64,000 bases of DNA from UBA9300 sp964577305 (GCA_964577305.1 CAZNYS010000007.1:35444-99443), one strand, 5' to 3'. Positions 7,597 to 16,783 are shown, numbered from the stretch's first letter. A program made the numbers and translations. Notes: generated by a model from the letters alone, not told the origin.

Positions 7597-9168
7597 ATGA
7601 ATGTACTAGCTTATGCCGAACATAAAATTATTATTAAAAGACTTGTTATAATTATTCTTATTATAACAGTCTCTTTTATTACCCGTGCACAGGAAAACGT
7701 ACTCAACACCCGTCTTTCATTTAAACTTAATGATGTCAGCATATCAACTGTATTAAAATCCATCTCCCGTAAAACAGGTTATTATTTTACTTACGATACT
7801 GACCTTATCGAACCCGATAGGTTAACCACTGTCAGGATGGATAATCAGCCTCTGAGGAATATTCTTGATACCATCTTCCATGATAAACTGCTTAATTATT
7901 CCATTATTGATAATCATATAATAATTTATCAGTCAGTCAGCGAATCAACTCCCCTGATAAGGGAGGAAGGAAGGCAACCTGTGTATTACCTCTCGGGTGT
8001 GGTAACCGATGCCGGTAATGGTCAACCCCTTCCCTATGCAACTATAGGCGTTAAATCAAAAGGCAAAGGCACAATATCCAATTATGAAGGTGAGTACAAC
8101 CTTAAGCTTACAAAAGATTTCCTTAATGATACGCTTGTGGTTTCATACCTTGGCTTCTTCAATCGTAATATACCCGTTAACCAGGCAATTAACAGCTACT
8201 TCAATATCTGTCTTACAAGGATGTATGTTCCCATTCCAGAAGTCATAATCAGGAACAGGGAACCTCTGGAACTGATCAGGAATGCAAAAGAAATGATACC
8301 GGAAAATTATGGGAGAAATCCGGCCCAGATGACTGCTTTTTATCGTGAATCAGTATCTAAAAAGAATAAATTACTCCAGTACGCGGAGGCAGTGCTCGAA
8401 TTATACAAAAGTTCGTATTCGGGCACCATCTTTACTGACCAGGTAAAAATTTACAAAAGCCGCAAGATAGATAATCTCGATCAGTCAGATACTCTCACTT
8501 TCAAGCTGAGGTCGGGATTGGAGGGTTGTCTTTTCCTGGATGGTGTTAAGAATACTTTTGATTTTCTTGAGGCAGAAAGTTTTACTGATTATAATTACCG
8601 TATGACAGATATAATAAACATAGGTGACGAAGCTGCCTATGTTATTGAGTTTGAACAAAAGGAAAACCTTGATGATATTGCCCTGCCTAAAGGTGCAATA
8701 TATATAAGCACAAGTAATTATGGCTTTCATGCATTTGACTTCGAGATCAACCAGGATTATATTAATAAACTTGAAAGATCATTTATTCAACAGGCGGCAA
8801 GAGGTTTTAATGTGAAGGTCAGGTCAGCAAAGTACCGTGTTAATTACCGCTATATTAACAATCGTTATTATCTCAATCACGTCAGGGGTGATCTGGAGTT
8901 CTACGCCAGAAAAAAGAACAGGGTATTCGGCAGCACCTATTATATCTTCTTTGAGATGGCAGTTACAGATATAGATACTGTAAACGTAAAACGATTCACC
9001 AGGGAAGAGCGCGCACCACTGCATTCAATTTTCTCTGAAACAATAAACCACTATGATAGGGAATTCTGGGGTACTGATAATTTTGTCAGGCCCGAAGAAA
9101 GCATTAAAGAAGCCCTGTCGCGCATAAATGCCCGGCTGGGTGAATACACATCTAATAACTCTCAATAA
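7597..9168 (+). CDS. STN plus carboxypeptidase-regulatory-like domain protein, no TonB barrel
   Basis: 523 residues with an N-terminal hydrophobic export segment (about residues 12-28, cleavage near TRAQE). Residues about 33-112 form an STN domain (secretin/TonB short N-terminal domain: LSFKLNDVSISTVLKSISRK...). Residues about 128-205 form a CarboxypepD-reg-like domain (LSGVVTDAGNGQPLPYATIGVKS). The rest (from about residue 225) is homologous to the gene at 4785-6089, including GFYRE-like TAFYRES and the terminal EFWGTDNFVRPEESIKEAL. There is no plug or beta-barrel, so this is not a SusC/FecA receptor although it occupies the receptor's place after sigma/FecR. It may be the periplasmic signal-giver to FecR. 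Its last 17 bases overlap the convergent OmpA-like gene. Confidence 0.85.
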   Translation: MNVLAYAEHKIIIKRLVIIILIITVSFITRAQENVLNTRLSFKLNDVSISTVLKSISRKTGYYFTYDTDLIEPDRLTTVRMDNQPLRNILDTIFHDKLLNYSIIDNHIIIYQSVSESTPLIREEGRQPVYYLSGVVTDAGNGQPLPYATIGVKSKGKGTISNYEGEYNLKLTKDFLNDTLVVSYLGFFNRNIPVNQAINSYFNICLTRMYVPIPEVIIRNREPLELIRNAKEMIPENYGRNPAQMTAFYRESVSKKNKLLQYAEAVLELYKSSYSGTIFTDQVKIYKSRKIDNLDQSDTLTFKLRSGLEGCLFLDGVKNTFDFLEAESFTDYNYRMTDIINIGDEAAYVIEFEQKENLDDIALPKGAIYISTSNYGFHAFDFEINQDYINKLERSFIQQAARGFNVKVRSAKYRVNYRYINNRYYLNHVRGDLEFYARKKNRVFGSTYYIFFEMAVTDIDTVNVKRFTREERAPLHSIFSETINHYDREFWGTDNFVRPEESIKEALSRINARLGEYTSNNSQ

Positions 9169-10165
9169 TCCTGTAGAGCTCGCTCAGGTCTGGCGTCAGT
9201 ATTATCTCTGTACGCCTGTTTTTCCTCCTGGCTTCTGCAGTCTTGTCATTATCAACAGGTAAATATTCTCCCCTGCCGCCAGCCGTCAGCCTGGCAGGAT
9301 TAATGCCCGAACCATCAAGCAATACCCTTACAACAGTCGTTGCCCTCTTAACACTTAAATCCCAGTTATCCTGAATAGGTCCACCCGAAGAAATATACGG
9401 CACATCATCGGTATGCCCTTCAATTGTAATCTGTATATCTGGATTGTTCTTTAATACAACGGCAAGCTTTTTCAGGGCATTACGGCCATTGGCATCAATA
9501 TTATAGCTGCCTGTCCGGAACAGGAGCTTTTCCTCAAGTGACACATATACCTTACCGTTTTTCATAGATACGGTCAGACCTTCACCTTCAAAACCATACA
9601 ATGCATCCGACACCTTATTCTTCAGGTCCTTCACTATCCGGGTTTGTTCTTCAAGTATCTGTTCCAGCTCTGTAAGCCTTTTATTTCTTTGCTCAAGCTC
9701 ATAGGATAACTCATCGAGAGCCGCTCTTTTGGCCTCCATGTTCATTTCCAGCTGCTTCATCAGATCTTCTTTGTTCTGCAGGTTCTGCTGGGCCTCCTGG
9801 AGTTCGCTGAGTAAACGCCTGGTCTCAGCAATATTGCCGCTTATCAGATCCTCCTGGGCATTCTGCAGTTCAGTGTATCTGTTGTTAAGATCATTATATT
9901 GAGCCCTCGCTTTATCAACTTCTGCCTGGAGGTCTTCTCTCTCTCCTTCCATTCCTGCCAGCTCTTCTTTAATTGATTCCAGTTGTGCTGCCATTTCCCT
10001 GTTCCTCATCGACAGGTCCAGGTTCTCAGTTTTAAAATTATCCCTCTCATTCATATATTGGACACTCTTGTCATGCAATGTCCTGTACCTCCCACCGGGA
10101 ACACATGATACAAGACTTAAAACAGCTGATGAAGAAATTATTAGAAAGAATTTCATATTATTCAT
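9152..10165 (-). CDS. OmpA-family lipoprotein with long coiled coil
   Basis: I place the start at ATG 10165 (or 10156), giving about 337 residues, because a lipoprotein signal begins there (MKFFLIISSSAVLSLVSC) and a promoter-like element lies inside the longer frame that extends to 10276. After the lipobox LVSC, residues about 25-190 are a charged heptad-rich coiled coil (many E, L, Q and R). Residues about 210-325 are an OmpA/MotB peptidoglycan-binding domain (LLFRTGSYNIDANG, TIEGHTDDVPY, NWDLSVKRATTVV, GRGEYLPVDND, RRKNRRTEI). It probably tethers the outer membrane to the cell wall. The 3' end overlaps the convergent STN gene. Confidence 0.9.
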   Translation of the reverse strand: MNNMKFFLIISSSAVLSLVSCVPGGRYRTLHDKSVQYMNERDNFKTENLDLSMRNREMAAQLESIKEELAGMEGEREDLQAEVDKARAQYNDLNNRYTELQNAQEDLISGNIAETRRLLSELQEAQQNLQNKEDLMKQLEMNMEAKRAALDELSYELEQRNKRLTELEQILEEQTRIVKDLKNKVSDALYGFEGEGLTVSMKNGKVYVSLEEKLLFRTGSYNIDANGRNALKKLAVVLKNNPDIQITIEGHTDDVPYISSGGPIQDNWDLSVKRATTVVRVLLDGSGINPARLTAGGRGEYLPVDNDKTAEARRKNRRTEIILTPDLSELYRIIESY

Positions 10166-10208
10166 GACTGGCTTTTTTAAACAAACTAGCGTAAATTGCG
10201 TTATCCTA

Positions 10209-10216
10209 CAAAAATA
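10209..10216 (-). promoter_or_regulatory. Promoter -7 element for the OmpA-like lipoprotein gene
   Basis: TATTTTTG on the minus strand matches the Bacteroidota TAnnTTTG element. A GGTTTG lies upstream but with a 22-base spacer, longer than the usual 19-20. It lies 44 bases upstream of ATG 10165 and supports that start over the one at 10276. Confidence 0.35.
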
Positions 10217-10262
10217 ACAAATTCCATGTTCAGACATACAAACCAGATAGTAATAATATTTA

Positions 10263-10270
10263 TATCTTTG
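10263..10270 (+). promoter_or_regulatory. Promoter -7 element for dxs
   Basis: TATCTTTG fits TAnnTTTG and lies 28 bases before the dxs start. No clear TTTG is found 19 bases upstream, so this rests on the -7 box alone. Confidence 0.35.
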
Positions 10271-10298
10271 CATCACCCTGTATAATTAGTCAGATAGT

Positions 10299-12206
10299 AT
10301 GTATGATCTGCTTAACACTATTTCTTCTCCTGATGATCTGAAAAAACTTAAGCCCGAGGACCTGATTGTTTTAAGCAAGGAACTGAGGCAGTACATCATC
10401 GATGTGGTAAGTTGTAATCCCGGTCATTTAGGGGCCAGCCTTGGCGTTGTTGAGCTCACCATTGCCCTTCATTATGTTTATAATACACCCTATGACAAAA
10501 TAGTATGGGATGTGGGGCACCAGGCCTACGGGCATAAAATACTGACCGGCAGACGGGATAACTTTCATACAAACCGCAAATACCAGGGTATAAGCGGGTT
10601 CCCAAAACGTGAGGAAAGTGAATATGATGCTTTCGGAGTGGGGCATTCATCAACATCTATATCTGCTGCTCTCGGTATGGCCAAGGCAGTAAAACATAAA
10701 GGAGAAAAAAGGCATGTGGTGGCCGTTATAGGTGATGGTGCCATGACTGCGGGACTCGCTTTCGAAGGGCTGAATAATGCCGGTGCCGAAAAATCAGATA
10801 TCCTTGTTATTCTGAACGACAATAATATTGCCATTGACCCAAATGTTGGAGCCCTGAAAGAATACCTTCTGGATGTTACCACGAGTAAAACATATAATAA
10901 GTTCAAAGACGAGGTATGGAATGTCTTGGGTAAAATCAGCAAGATGGGTCCCAATGCCCAGTCACTGGCCAGCAAGCTTGAGACTGGCATCAAAAGTACC
11001 ATACTGAAGCATTCAAACCTTTTTGAGGCAATGAATTTCAGGTACTTCGGCCCCATTGATGGTCATGATATCCTTCACCTGAGAAGAATACTTGAAGACA
11101 TGAAGCGCATCCCCGGGCCCAAACTGCTTCATTGCATCACGAAAAAAGGTAAAGGATTCCCTCAGGCTGAGCTTAACCAGACAAAATTTCATGCCCCGGG
11201 ATTATTCGATAAGGTTACGGGCGAAATTGCACAGTCTGATAACACAATAAAACCTCCACGTTTCCAGGATGTTTTCGGACATACTGTCCTTGAACTGGCC
11301 AGGCAAAATGAAAAGATTGTTGGGGTAACTCCTGCAATGCCTACCGGCTGCTCATTAAATATTATGATGAAGGAAATGCCCGAAAGGGCCTATGATGTAG
11401 GCATAGCAGAGCAGCACGCCGTAACTTTCTCGGCAGGTATGGCTGCTGAAGGTATGATACCTTTCTGCAATATTTATTCAACCTTTATGCAGAGGGCTTA
11501 TGACCAGGTAATACATGATGTGGCTCTGCAAAACCTGCACGTGGTCTTCTGCCTCGACAGGGGTGGACTGGTTGGGGCCGACGGGGCAACACATCATGGC
11601 TTCTTTGACCTGTCATATATGCGTGTTCTGCCCAATATGGTAGTATCAGCTCCCATGGACGAGATAGAGCTGCGTAACCTGATGTATACCGCACAGCTTG
11701 AAAAGAACGCGGGGCCTTTCAGTATACGTTATCCCAGGGGAGTGGGACTGAATACCGACTGGCAAAGGCCGTTTGAAGAGATCCCTGTGGGTAAAGCCAG
11801 GAAACTTGCCGAAGGAGAAAAGGTTGCCGTACTTACCATAGGATATACGGGGAATAGTGCGCTGCGCGCAGTGAAAAGACTGGAAAAAGAAAATATCAAT
11901 ATCACTCATTACGATATGCGGTTCGTCCAGCCCCTGGATGAAGAAGTGCTGCATGATGTCTTCAAAAAACACAAAGCAGTCATCACCGTTGAAGATGGCA
12001 TGCTTAAGGGAGGTTTTGGATCCGCAGTGCTGGAATTTATGGCCGATAATAATTATAATGTCCAGGTTAAGAGGCTTGGCATACCGGATTTTTTCATTGA
12101 GCAGGGCACACAGATAGAGCTGAAGAAAGAATGCGGCTTTGATACCGATGGAATATATGACACTCTGAAGAATACCTACAAGTCAGTTCAGGCATTTACC
12201 GTCTGA
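10299..12206 (+). CDS. dxs: 1-deoxy-D-xylulose-5-phosphate synthase
   Basis: Thiamine-diphosphate enzyme that condenses pyruvate and glyceraldehyde 3-phosphate, first step of the MEP isoprenoid pathway. 635 residues, full length. N-terminal motifs: GHLGASLGVVELTIALH, WDVGHQAYGHKILTGR, the ThDP/Mg motif GDGAMTAGLAFEGLNNAG...NDNNIAID. The pyrimidine domain has EQHAVTFSAGMA with the catalytic glutamate, and DRGGLVGADGATHHG. The C-terminal transketolase domain has VEDGMLKGGFGSAV. It is divergent from the OmpA-like gene. The stop codon TGA overlaps the first base pair of a dispersed intergenic repeat. Confidence 0.97.
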   Translation: MYDLLNTISSPDDLKKLKPEDLIVLSKELRQYIIDVVSCNPGHLGASLGVVELTIALHYVYNTPYDKIVWDVGHQAYGHKILTGRRDNFHTNRKYQGISGFPKREESEYDAFGVGHSSTSISAALGMAKAVKHKGEKRHVVAVIGDGAMTAGLAFEGLNNAGAEKSDILVILNDNNIAIDPNVGALKEYLLDVTTSKTYNKFKDEVWNVLGKISKMGPNAQSLASKLETGIKSTILKHSNLFEAMNFRYFGPIDGHDILHLRRILEDMKRIPGPKLLHCITKKGKGFPQAELNQTKFHAPGLFDKVTGEIAQSDNTIKPPRFQDVFGHTVLELARQNEKIVGVTPAMPTGCSLNIMMKEMPERAYDVGIAEQHAVTFSAGMAAEGMIPFCNIYSTFMQRAYDQVIHDVALQNLHVVFCLDRGGLVGADGATHHGFFDLSYMRVLPNMVVSAPMDEIELRNLMYTAQLEKNAGPFSIRYPRGVGLNTDWQRPFEEIPVGKARKLAEGEKVAVLTIGYTGNSALRAVKRLEKENINITHYDMRFVQPLDEEVLHDVFKKHKAVITVEDGMLKGGFGSAVLEFMADNNYNVQVKRLGIPDFFIEQGTQIELKKECGFDTDGIYDTLKNTYKSVQAFTV

Positions 12207-12242
12207 TTTAAGATTCCAGATCAACGATTTAAGATTTCAGAT
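12205..12242. repeat. Short direct repeat of the intergenic GATTTAAGATT family
   Basis: Two 17-base copies, 12205-12221 and 12226-12242, differ at one position and are separated by CAAC. The first copy begins inside the dxs stop codon. Relatives occur at 15552-15590, 16800-16850, 21470-21505 and 44645-44740. Confidence 0.7.
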
Positions 12243-12265
12243 ATTATACTTTGTACTTTCCCTTT

Positions 12266-12285
12266 AGACGCGCCATGGCGTGTCT
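12266..12285. terminator. Palindrome between convergent dxs and DPP-IV genes
   Basis: Near-perfect 10-base arms (AGACGCGCCA against TGGCGTGTCT, one G-T pair), followed by a pyrimidine-rich stretch. It resembles the hairpin at 25778-25809, which also sits between convergent genes, so both may be bidirectional terminators or members of one repeat family. Confidence 0.45.
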
Positions 12286-12299
12286 CTACTTTTGTCTTT

Positions 12300-14531
12300 T
12301 TACTTTTGTCTTTGATCTTCCTTCAGGTGTTTTTCCAGGTAATCAGTATACTGTTGCATCAGTAAAAGATACGTCGTGATGTTTGTTGCTATACCGTGTG
12401 TTCCCGGGGGATAGATCTTCAGGTCAAAATCCTTCCCTGCCATATTTAATGCGTTTACCAACTGAAATGTATTCTGGGGATGAACATTATCATCCATCAG
12501 TGAATGAGCCAGTAAGAGGTGGCCGTCGAGGTTCGCTGCATGTGTTATTACTGCAGATTGCTTATAACCTTCTGCATTATCATCCATCAGTCCCATATAC
12601 CTTTCTGTAAGTATACAGTCATAAAAAAGGTGATCAGTAACCGGGGCTGCCGTAAGTGATACTTTAAAAACACCAGGGTGGGTAAGCATGGTATAGCTTG
12701 AAGTATAACCACCGTAACTATGACCCCTGATAGCCATATAATCACCGTCAACCCATGGCAGAGATGCCAGGTATTTAGCGGTTTCAACGAAATCATTCGA
12801 CTCCCATTTGCCAAGCTGCCTGTGTACAATCTTTTCAAATTCGTATCCGTATCCACCATTACCCCTGTTATTAACTGATGCTATTACATAACCTTCCTGC
12901 GCCAGCCACTGGTGCCAGCCGTTGGTGCCGAAAGTATTGAAAACACCCTGGGAACCCGGTCCTCCATATATATCAAGAAACAGAGGGTATGTCTTATTCG
13001 CATCAAAATCAACCGGCTTAATAATATACCCGTCAAGCTTCTGTCCGTCAGTGGTTGTGAAACTGAACAGTTCTTTAGGGGCATAAACATGGGATTCCAG
13101 ATAGGTCAGAACCCTGCTGTTATCTGTGAATTCCTCAATCACTTTACCTTTAGAACTCATCAGCAATACTGCCGTGGGATTGTTTACATCTGACCATGAA
13201 TCAAAATAGTATTGCCCTTTGTCAGAAACATTGACGTTATGGTTTCCCCGGGCTGTTGTCAGTCTTTTTTTACCTTTCCCGTCAAATCCCACCCGGAAGA
13301 GATTCTGCTCTGTAGGTGCTACCTCGGTAGATACATAATACAGTATCTCTTCCCCAGTATCTATAGCTTCTATCCCTTTTACTTCCCAGTCGCCTGTTGT
13401 TACCTGGTTAATGATATTGCCATCATAATCAAAGCGATAAATATTAGCCCAGCCATCGCGTTCAGAAATCCAGAAGAATTCTTCAATATCATCCGGGAAA
13501 TACACAAGGTGCAGGTTGCCTGCAAAGAAGTCGAATATATCTATCCATGCATCCGACTCTTCCTCCATTACAAGTCTACTGTCACCACTTACCACATCAT
13601 AGAACCATATTTTCATATTACTCTGAATGCGGTTCATCCACATAACCGCCAGGGTATTAGGTTTTGATGTCCAGTAAATACGAGGGATATAGCCACCCTC
13701 AAGATCAATATCCATCCATTTCTTATTCCCATTATCTGTATCAATAACTCCAATTTTCACCTGTGGGGGATTATCGCCAACCTTTGGATATGGTACTTCC
13801 ATATATTCCGGGTGTTGCCCGGAAAAATCAGTCAGTTTATATATCGGTACTTCTGTTTCATCCGATTGCCAGTAAGCAATATATTTACTGTCATTTGACC
13901 ACGACCACCCCTGTACCAAGCCAAATTCTTCTTCCTGTGCCCAGCCGAACCTTCCATTATAAACCTGCTCTCGGGCATCATCAGTAAACCGGATATGTTT
14001 GTCTGTTTCAAATACAAACTCATACAGGTCACCGTCCTTACCATAACCAACCTTTTCCCCGTCGGGTGAAATTTCAGCGCTGAAGGCTTGTTTAACTATG
14101 AGGTCGAGTGATTTGTCTTTAACCGAATATAAAAAATAATCCGAATTGCCCGAATAGCGCCAGATTGGGTTGAAGTTACACTGGAACAGTATATAGTTGT
14201 AATCCTTTGTCCATGCAAAAGAAACATAACGGAATGGTTGCTCAGTTTCCGGGAAAGTAAGATCCTCGTTTGAAAACACCTTTTCTTCCTTGCCTGTTTT
14301 AATCGTTCTTATCCAGATCTCCTGGATATATTGATCGTTCCGGGTGAAGGAGTATTTCTCACCATCTTCTATCCATGTCACATTAGACGGTGCCCCTCCG
14401 GCATTCAGGTTTCCTGCAGCAAATAATGCCTCACGCAGGTTTGCATATTTTTCTTTCTGTGCCTGTACTGATACAGGTACAACCAGTATTACAAAAAATA
14501 AAACAACTAAAATTCTCTTAAGATTTTTCAT
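12300..14531 (-). CDS. Dipeptidyl peptidase IV (S9B family), exported
   Basis: Serine exopeptidase that removes X-Pro or X-Ala dipeptides from peptides in the periplasm. I chose ATG 14531 (743 residues) over the longest frame at 14642, because a signal peptide begins there (MKNLKRILVVLFFVILVVPVSVQAQ). The N-terminal beta-propeller spans about residues 60-480, with a WAQEEEFG segment matching the double-glutamate motif that anchors the substrate N-terminus. The alpha/beta-hydrolase domain holds S605 in GHSYGG, D680/681 in LMDDN and H712 in PPGTHG. It is convergent with dxs and its 3' end is a T-rich repeat. Confidence 0.93.
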   Translation of the reverse strand: MKNLKRILVVLFFVILVVPVSVQAQKEKYANLREALFAAGNLNAGGAPSNVTWIEDGEKYSFTRNDQYIQEIWIRTIKTGKEEKVFSNEDLTFPETEQPFRYVSFAWTKDYNYILFQCNFNPIWRYSGNSDYFLYSVKDKSLDLIVKQAFSAEISPDGEKVGYGKDGDLYEFVFETDKHIRFTDDAREQVYNGRFGWAQEEEFGLVQGWSWSNDSKYIAYWQSDETEVPIYKLTDFSGQHPEYMEVPYPKVGDNPPQVKIGVIDTDNGNKKWMDIDLEGGYIPRIYWTSKPNTLAVMWMNRIQSNMKIWFYDVVSGDSRLVMEEESDAWIDIFDFFAGNLHLVYFPDDIEEFFWISERDGWANIYRFDYDGNIINQVTTGDWEVKGIEAIDTGEEILYYVSTEVAPTEQNLFRVGFDGKGKKRLTTARGNHNVNVSDKGQYYFDSWSDVNNPTAVLLMSSKGKVIEEFTDNSRVLTYLESHVYAPKELFSFTTTDGQKLDGYIIKPVDFDANKTYPLFLDIYGGPGSQGVFNTFGTNGWHQWLAQEGYVIASVNNRGNGGYGYEFEKIVHRQLGKWESNDFVETAKYLASLPWVDGDYMAIRGHSYGGYTSSYTMLTHPGVFKVSLTAAPVTDHLFYDCILTERYMGLMDDNAEGYKQSAVITHAANLDGHLLLAHSLMDDNVHPQNTFQLVNALNMAGKDFDLKIYPPGTHGIATNITTYLLLMQQYTDYLEKHLKEDQRQK

Positions 14532-14825
14532 AACTATAATGACTTGAGATAATACATTACAATATTTTGGCAGGTATAAAGCTATAAAAAAGAATGGAAT
14601 GTTGGAATAATGGATTGATGGAATGCTGGTTTGGGGTTTCACCCCACGCCAAAGGGACTGACAAAGTTAAGCTAAGGCTAAGGCTCCCGCCTTCGCTGGC
14701 GCGGGTCTCTGACCCATGCCGGGCTTCGGAGGGCAGAGAAGGCTGTGGCTAAGGTTTAATAACAACCTCTACTTTACTTCATAATATGTATATTGTATAA
14801 AGTTTACAAGCTATTATTATAGTAA
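14532..14825. repeat. Intergenic region with dispersed GC-rich and GGAATG repeats
   Basis: No gene is seen. The segment 14594-14630 is made of GGAATG/GGAATAATGG repeats, similar to 740-772, 17328-17346 and 23558-23590. The GC-rich part 14680-14754 is shared in inverted order with other gaps: 14680-14709 matches the complement of 22318-22347 with few changes, and 14719-14754 resembles the complement of 23212-23247. The GC content is strikingly above that of the surrounding genes. Confidence 0.65.
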
Positions 14826-15164
14826 ATGGATAATGATGGAATAATAAAATGGCTCCTGTCCGGTGATGTATCCATCCAATACCAGGTTTACCGCGATCTT
14901 CTCTCGGAAGAAAGAAAAGACCTTCAGGAAAGAATAGCTTCTGAAGGATGGGGAAAACGGTTCCTTTCCAAACGTAAGCCTGAAGGACACTGGGGACAGA
15001 AATTTTATCAGCCGAAATGGACCTCATCACACTATACACTTCTTGATCTCAGGAACCTTTTTATTGATCCTGAAAATCAGCTTATAAAAGACTCCATTGA
15101 GATAATCCTTGAAAACGAAAAGGGCCAGGATGGGGGAATCCGGCCTTTAGGATCAATGAATTAA
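14826..15164 (+). pseudogene. Squalene-cyclase-like protein, 5' fragment of a broken gene
   Basis: 112 residues that look like the N-terminal part of a roughly 300-residue family of uncharacterised bacterial alpha/alpha-barrel proteins often labelled squalene-cyclase-like: WGKRFLSKRKPEGHWGQKFYQPKWTS and SHYTLLDLRNL, then KGQDGGI. The frame then runs into a stop at 15162-15164. A fragment with the family's C-terminal features continues in another frame from about 15130 to 15520. The middle portion, which should be some 80-100 residues, is absent. The family assignment is from memory; that the gene is broken is visible in the reading frames. Confidence 0.7.
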
Positions 15165-15520
15165 TCAGTATAACAAAGGCAGCTATTGAGTTTATACTCT
15201 CACATAAATTATACATCTCAGACAGGACAGGGGAGATTATTAAGAAGGAATTTCTCAGGTTATCATATCCATCAAGGTGGCGTTACGATATACTCAGGGC
15301 TCTGGATTATTTTCAATATTCTGAAATACCATGGGACGATCGTATGAAACAGGCAATAAATGTATTGCTAAACAAAAGGAACAGGGATTCAACCTGGAAT
15401 CTTCAGGCAAAACATTCCGGACAGGTGCATTTCGAAATGGGAAAACCGGGTAAACCCAGCAGGTGGAATACACTCCGGGCTATGCGGGTACTAAGATTTT
15501 ATGGGATCGATCATATATAA
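15130..15520 (+). pseudogene. Squalene-cyclase-like protein, 3' fragment
   Basis: Open frame without its own start that ends at TAA 15518-15520. It reads ITKAAIEFILSHKLY, RTGEIIKKEFLRLSYP, SRWRYDILRALDYFQY, QAINVLLNKR, STWNLQAKHSG, HFEMGKPGKPSRWNTLRAMR, all of which look coding and match what I recall of the C-terminal part of the same family as the upstream fragment. The frame differs from that of the 5' part, and the switch lies near 15135-15160. An internal deletion that changed the frame explains both fragments. Confidence 0.7.
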
Positions 15521-15551
15521 GAATAGGGTTGGAAAATATATGAAACCTGTT

Positions 15552-15590
15552 GATTTGAGATTTAAGATCAACGATTTAAGATTTAAGAAG
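15552..15590. repeat. Intergenic GATTTAAGATT-family repeat
   Basis: Imperfect direct copies GATTTGAGATTTAAGAT and GATTTAAGATTTAAGA, joined by CAAC, the same arrangement as downstream of dxs. The rest of the gap 15521-15807 is AT-rich and holds no gene that I can see. Confidence 0.6.
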
Positions 15591-15807
15591 TGATTATGAA
15601 GCCACAGACTAAACGCGGGGATATGGAAAATATATTAAACCAGAACAACTGAGAATTTAAAAGCTTTTGTTATTTAGGTTTCCACAAAAATTACTTTATT
15701 TTATAGCAAACAACAAATTAGTTAATAGCACTTATGTAAACTCTATGTGGCTATAAAATACTTTACATAATTAATCAATTTAAACAAACCATAATAAATA
15801 TAAACCT

Positions 15808-16737
15808 ATGAAAGATCTATTTAACAAAGAATTGATTTTACGTTTTCTGGAAACAATCCAGAATTGGATTGTTCAGGAACTGCCCCTGATCATAGTCTTA
15901 ACGATAGCCCTTATTGTCCTTCTTAGAATAATAAGGTTTGCGATTAAACGATTAAAAAAAACACTGGTAAAACATTCAGCAAAAAGTGAAAATGTAGATA
16001 CCGAAGAGTCTGAAAAAAGAATAAATACTCTCACGGGAATAGTCTGGGGCTTACTGAGAATAATTCTGTGGGCTATCTATATTATGTTAATTCTGCAACA
16101 ATTCGGGGTAAATATTGCTCCTATACTGGCAAGTGCAGGTATTCTTGGGCTCGCTATAGGATTTGGTGCGCAGGAACTGGTAAGGGACTTCATTTCCGGC
16201 TTTTTTATCCTTCTTGAAGATCAAGTTCGTACAGGCGATATTGCCATAATAGATGGAACAGGGGGTCTGGTTGAAAAAATTGCACTCAGAACGATTACCC
16301 TCCGCGACTTTTCCGGTATAGTACATATTTTCCAGAATGGTAAAATCAGCAATCTGGCAAATATGACAAAAGAATGGTCTGCTATGGTATTTGATATTGG
16401 TGTGGCTTATAAGGAAAATACACAGGAAGTAATGGATCTAATGAAACAGGTAGGTAATGAACTACAGAATGATCCGAACTTTAAGGATGATATAATTGAA
16501 CCTGTTGAAGTTTTTGGCTTAGACGAGTTTGCTGACAGTGCCCTGATAATAAAAGCACGTATAAAAACCAGACCAGTAAAACAGTGGCAAATAGGCAGGG
16601 AATACCGTAAACGCCTTAAAGATGTTTTTGACAAGCATAATATTGAAATCCCATTCCCCCATACTACACTGTACTGGGGTGAGGAAATATCACCGCTTAA
16701 GCTTGATTTAAACAAAACCAGGGTTAATTCTCAATAA
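15808..16737 (+). CDS. Small-conductance mechanosensitive channel (MscS family)
   Basis: 309 residues. Three membrane segments are visible at about 25-46, 78-98 and 104-135; the third is the pore helix (ILASAGILGLAIGFGAQELVRDFISGFFILLEDQ region), the family hallmark. It is followed by the beta domain (VRTGDIAIIDGTGGLVEKIALRTITLRDFSG, FQNGKISNLANMT) and the C-terminal alpha/beta domain ending in IPFPHTTLYWG. It opens under membrane tension to release solutes during hypo-osmotic shock. It stands alone between a broken gene and tRNA-Leu. An imperfect hairpin (CTTGCGA/TCGCAAG, 16744-16778) follows the stop. Confidence 0.93.
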   Translation: MKDLFNKELILRFLETIQNWIVQELPLIIVLTIALIVLLRIIRFAIKRLKKTLVKHSAKSENVDTEESEKRINTLTGIVWGLLRIILWAIYIMLILQQFGVNIAPILASAGILGLAIGFGAQELVRDFISGFFILLEDQVRTGDIAIIDGTGGLVEKIALRTITLRDFSGIVHIFQNGKISNLANMTKEWSAMVFDIGVAYKENTQEVMDLMKQVGNELQNDPNFKDDIIEPVEVFGLDEFADSALIIKARIKTRPVKQWQIGREYRKRLKDVFDKHNIEIPFPHTTLYWGEEISPLKLDLNKTRVNSQ

Positions 16738-16783
16738 TTCATTCTTGCGATGCAAAAACTTTTTCCTAATTTCGCAAGTTACT

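Noticed and set aside
7597..9168. STN gene considered as a TonB-dependent receptor
   Set aside because: At 523 residues and without plug or barrel strands it cannot be one; the C-terminal part is shared with the protein at 4785.
10166..10276. 37-codon N-terminal extension of the OmpA-like lipoprotein
   Set aside because: It would bury the lipoprotein signal, and a promoter-like element lies within it.
12911..13667. Plus-strand frames inside the DPP-IV gene
   Set aside because: They are shadows of a long gene with complete catalytic motifs on the other strand.
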